This document shows positions 63,961-64,000 of a stretch of DNA of 64,000 nt, piece after piece. The number at the start of each line of letters is the position of its first letter. The stretch's first letter is position 1. The translations under genes were made by a program, and so were the position numbers. Below the pieces are notes generated by a model. It was not told the origin of the DNA. It ran no database searches and was given only the letters and a program-made list of their open reading frames with translations. Source of the stretch: Aporrectodea caliginosa (lineage: Eukaryota; Annelida; Clitellata; Crassiclitellata; Lumbricidae); the NCBI GenBank assembly GCA_020284085.1, contig JACEVL010000151.1, forward strand, positions 1-64,000. The letters run 5' to 3'.

Positions 63961-64000
63961 ATTTCTGACAGTATCTGTACGATTGTATTTGAATCCAAGA

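Overview
This is eukaryotic, almost certainly animal, DNA. The one convincing cellular gene is an intronless-looking seven-transmembrane neuropeptide-type receptor of the bombesin / CCHamide / endothelin-like group at 31893-33104 on the minus strand, which points to a bilaterian. Nearly everything else is repeat-derived: long microsatellites, LINE fragments of three families, four tRNA-derived SINE families, a Ty3/gypsy fragment with an LTR, and DNA transposons (mariner, hAT-like, piggyBac-like). Several short retroposons end in GTCGTTAAAC, a type of 3' end I associate with lophotrochozoan (for example molluscan) SINEs, so a marine lophotrochozoan is my best but weak guess. Nothing bacterial is present.

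Layout. 1-5 kb: SINE-1 and SINE-2 side by side, an L2-like LINE end (LINE-A) and long simple repeats. 5-9 kb: decayed modular repeats, a 0.4 kb ATTACT-type microsatellite, and a complete but internally deleted mariner (7781-8749). 9-16 kb: LINE-A and LINE-B fragments nested in one another, and a hAT element with exact 8-bp target duplications (13679-14213). 16-23 kb: long ATC/ATT and AT/GT tracts, LINE-B ends, and a retroposon called RX here. 23-28 kb: LINE-A and LINE-C fragments, a piggyBac-like element (24788-25400), and a 2.4-kb terminal-inverted-repeat element (25638-28017) with 8-bp target duplications that carries a broken gene of a protein family I cannot assign to a known transposase class. 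28-32 kb: three SINE-3 copies and modular repeats. 31.8-33.8 kb: the repeat-poor receptor-gene island. 34-42 kb: LINE-A reverse transcriptase, a hAT-like element, LINE-C, and the gypsy 3' half with its LTR. 42-57 kb: paralogous duplicated blocks (7007-7765 with 42145-43043; 43045-44440 with 55475-56810) whose differences expose individual insertions, and a second piggyBac-like element with an internal tandem and inverted array. 57-64 kb: a promoter-like, probably LTR-derived segment, a small hAT MITE, a CTA/CTG triplet tract and more modular repeats.

Module names used below. M1 is a ~105-125-bp unit that starts near AACTCCGCCACTG and ends in GTCGTTAAAC. M2 is a ~45-bp unit with core GTTGACGTCGAC; its reverse complement also ends in GATGTCGTTAAA. 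M3 is an ~18-bp motif, AAAGGTGTSTAAGYRGA. M4 is a ~100-bp unit around CCATTCAAACGGG. M5 is an array of GGCTTAATC words. These recur in both orientations over the whole window, often in the order M3-M2 every ~300-450 bp, so much of the window looks like decayed copies of one composite repeat that was later peppered with insertions. Strand is given as '+' for M1, M2, RX and SINE-2 when the GTCGTTAAA end points rightwards.

Functionally the window holds one receptor gene and a record of transposition. Proteins other than the receptor are pseudogenes or fragments. Coordinates of ancient repeats are approximate to 5-20 bp; those of elements with visible target duplications are exact.
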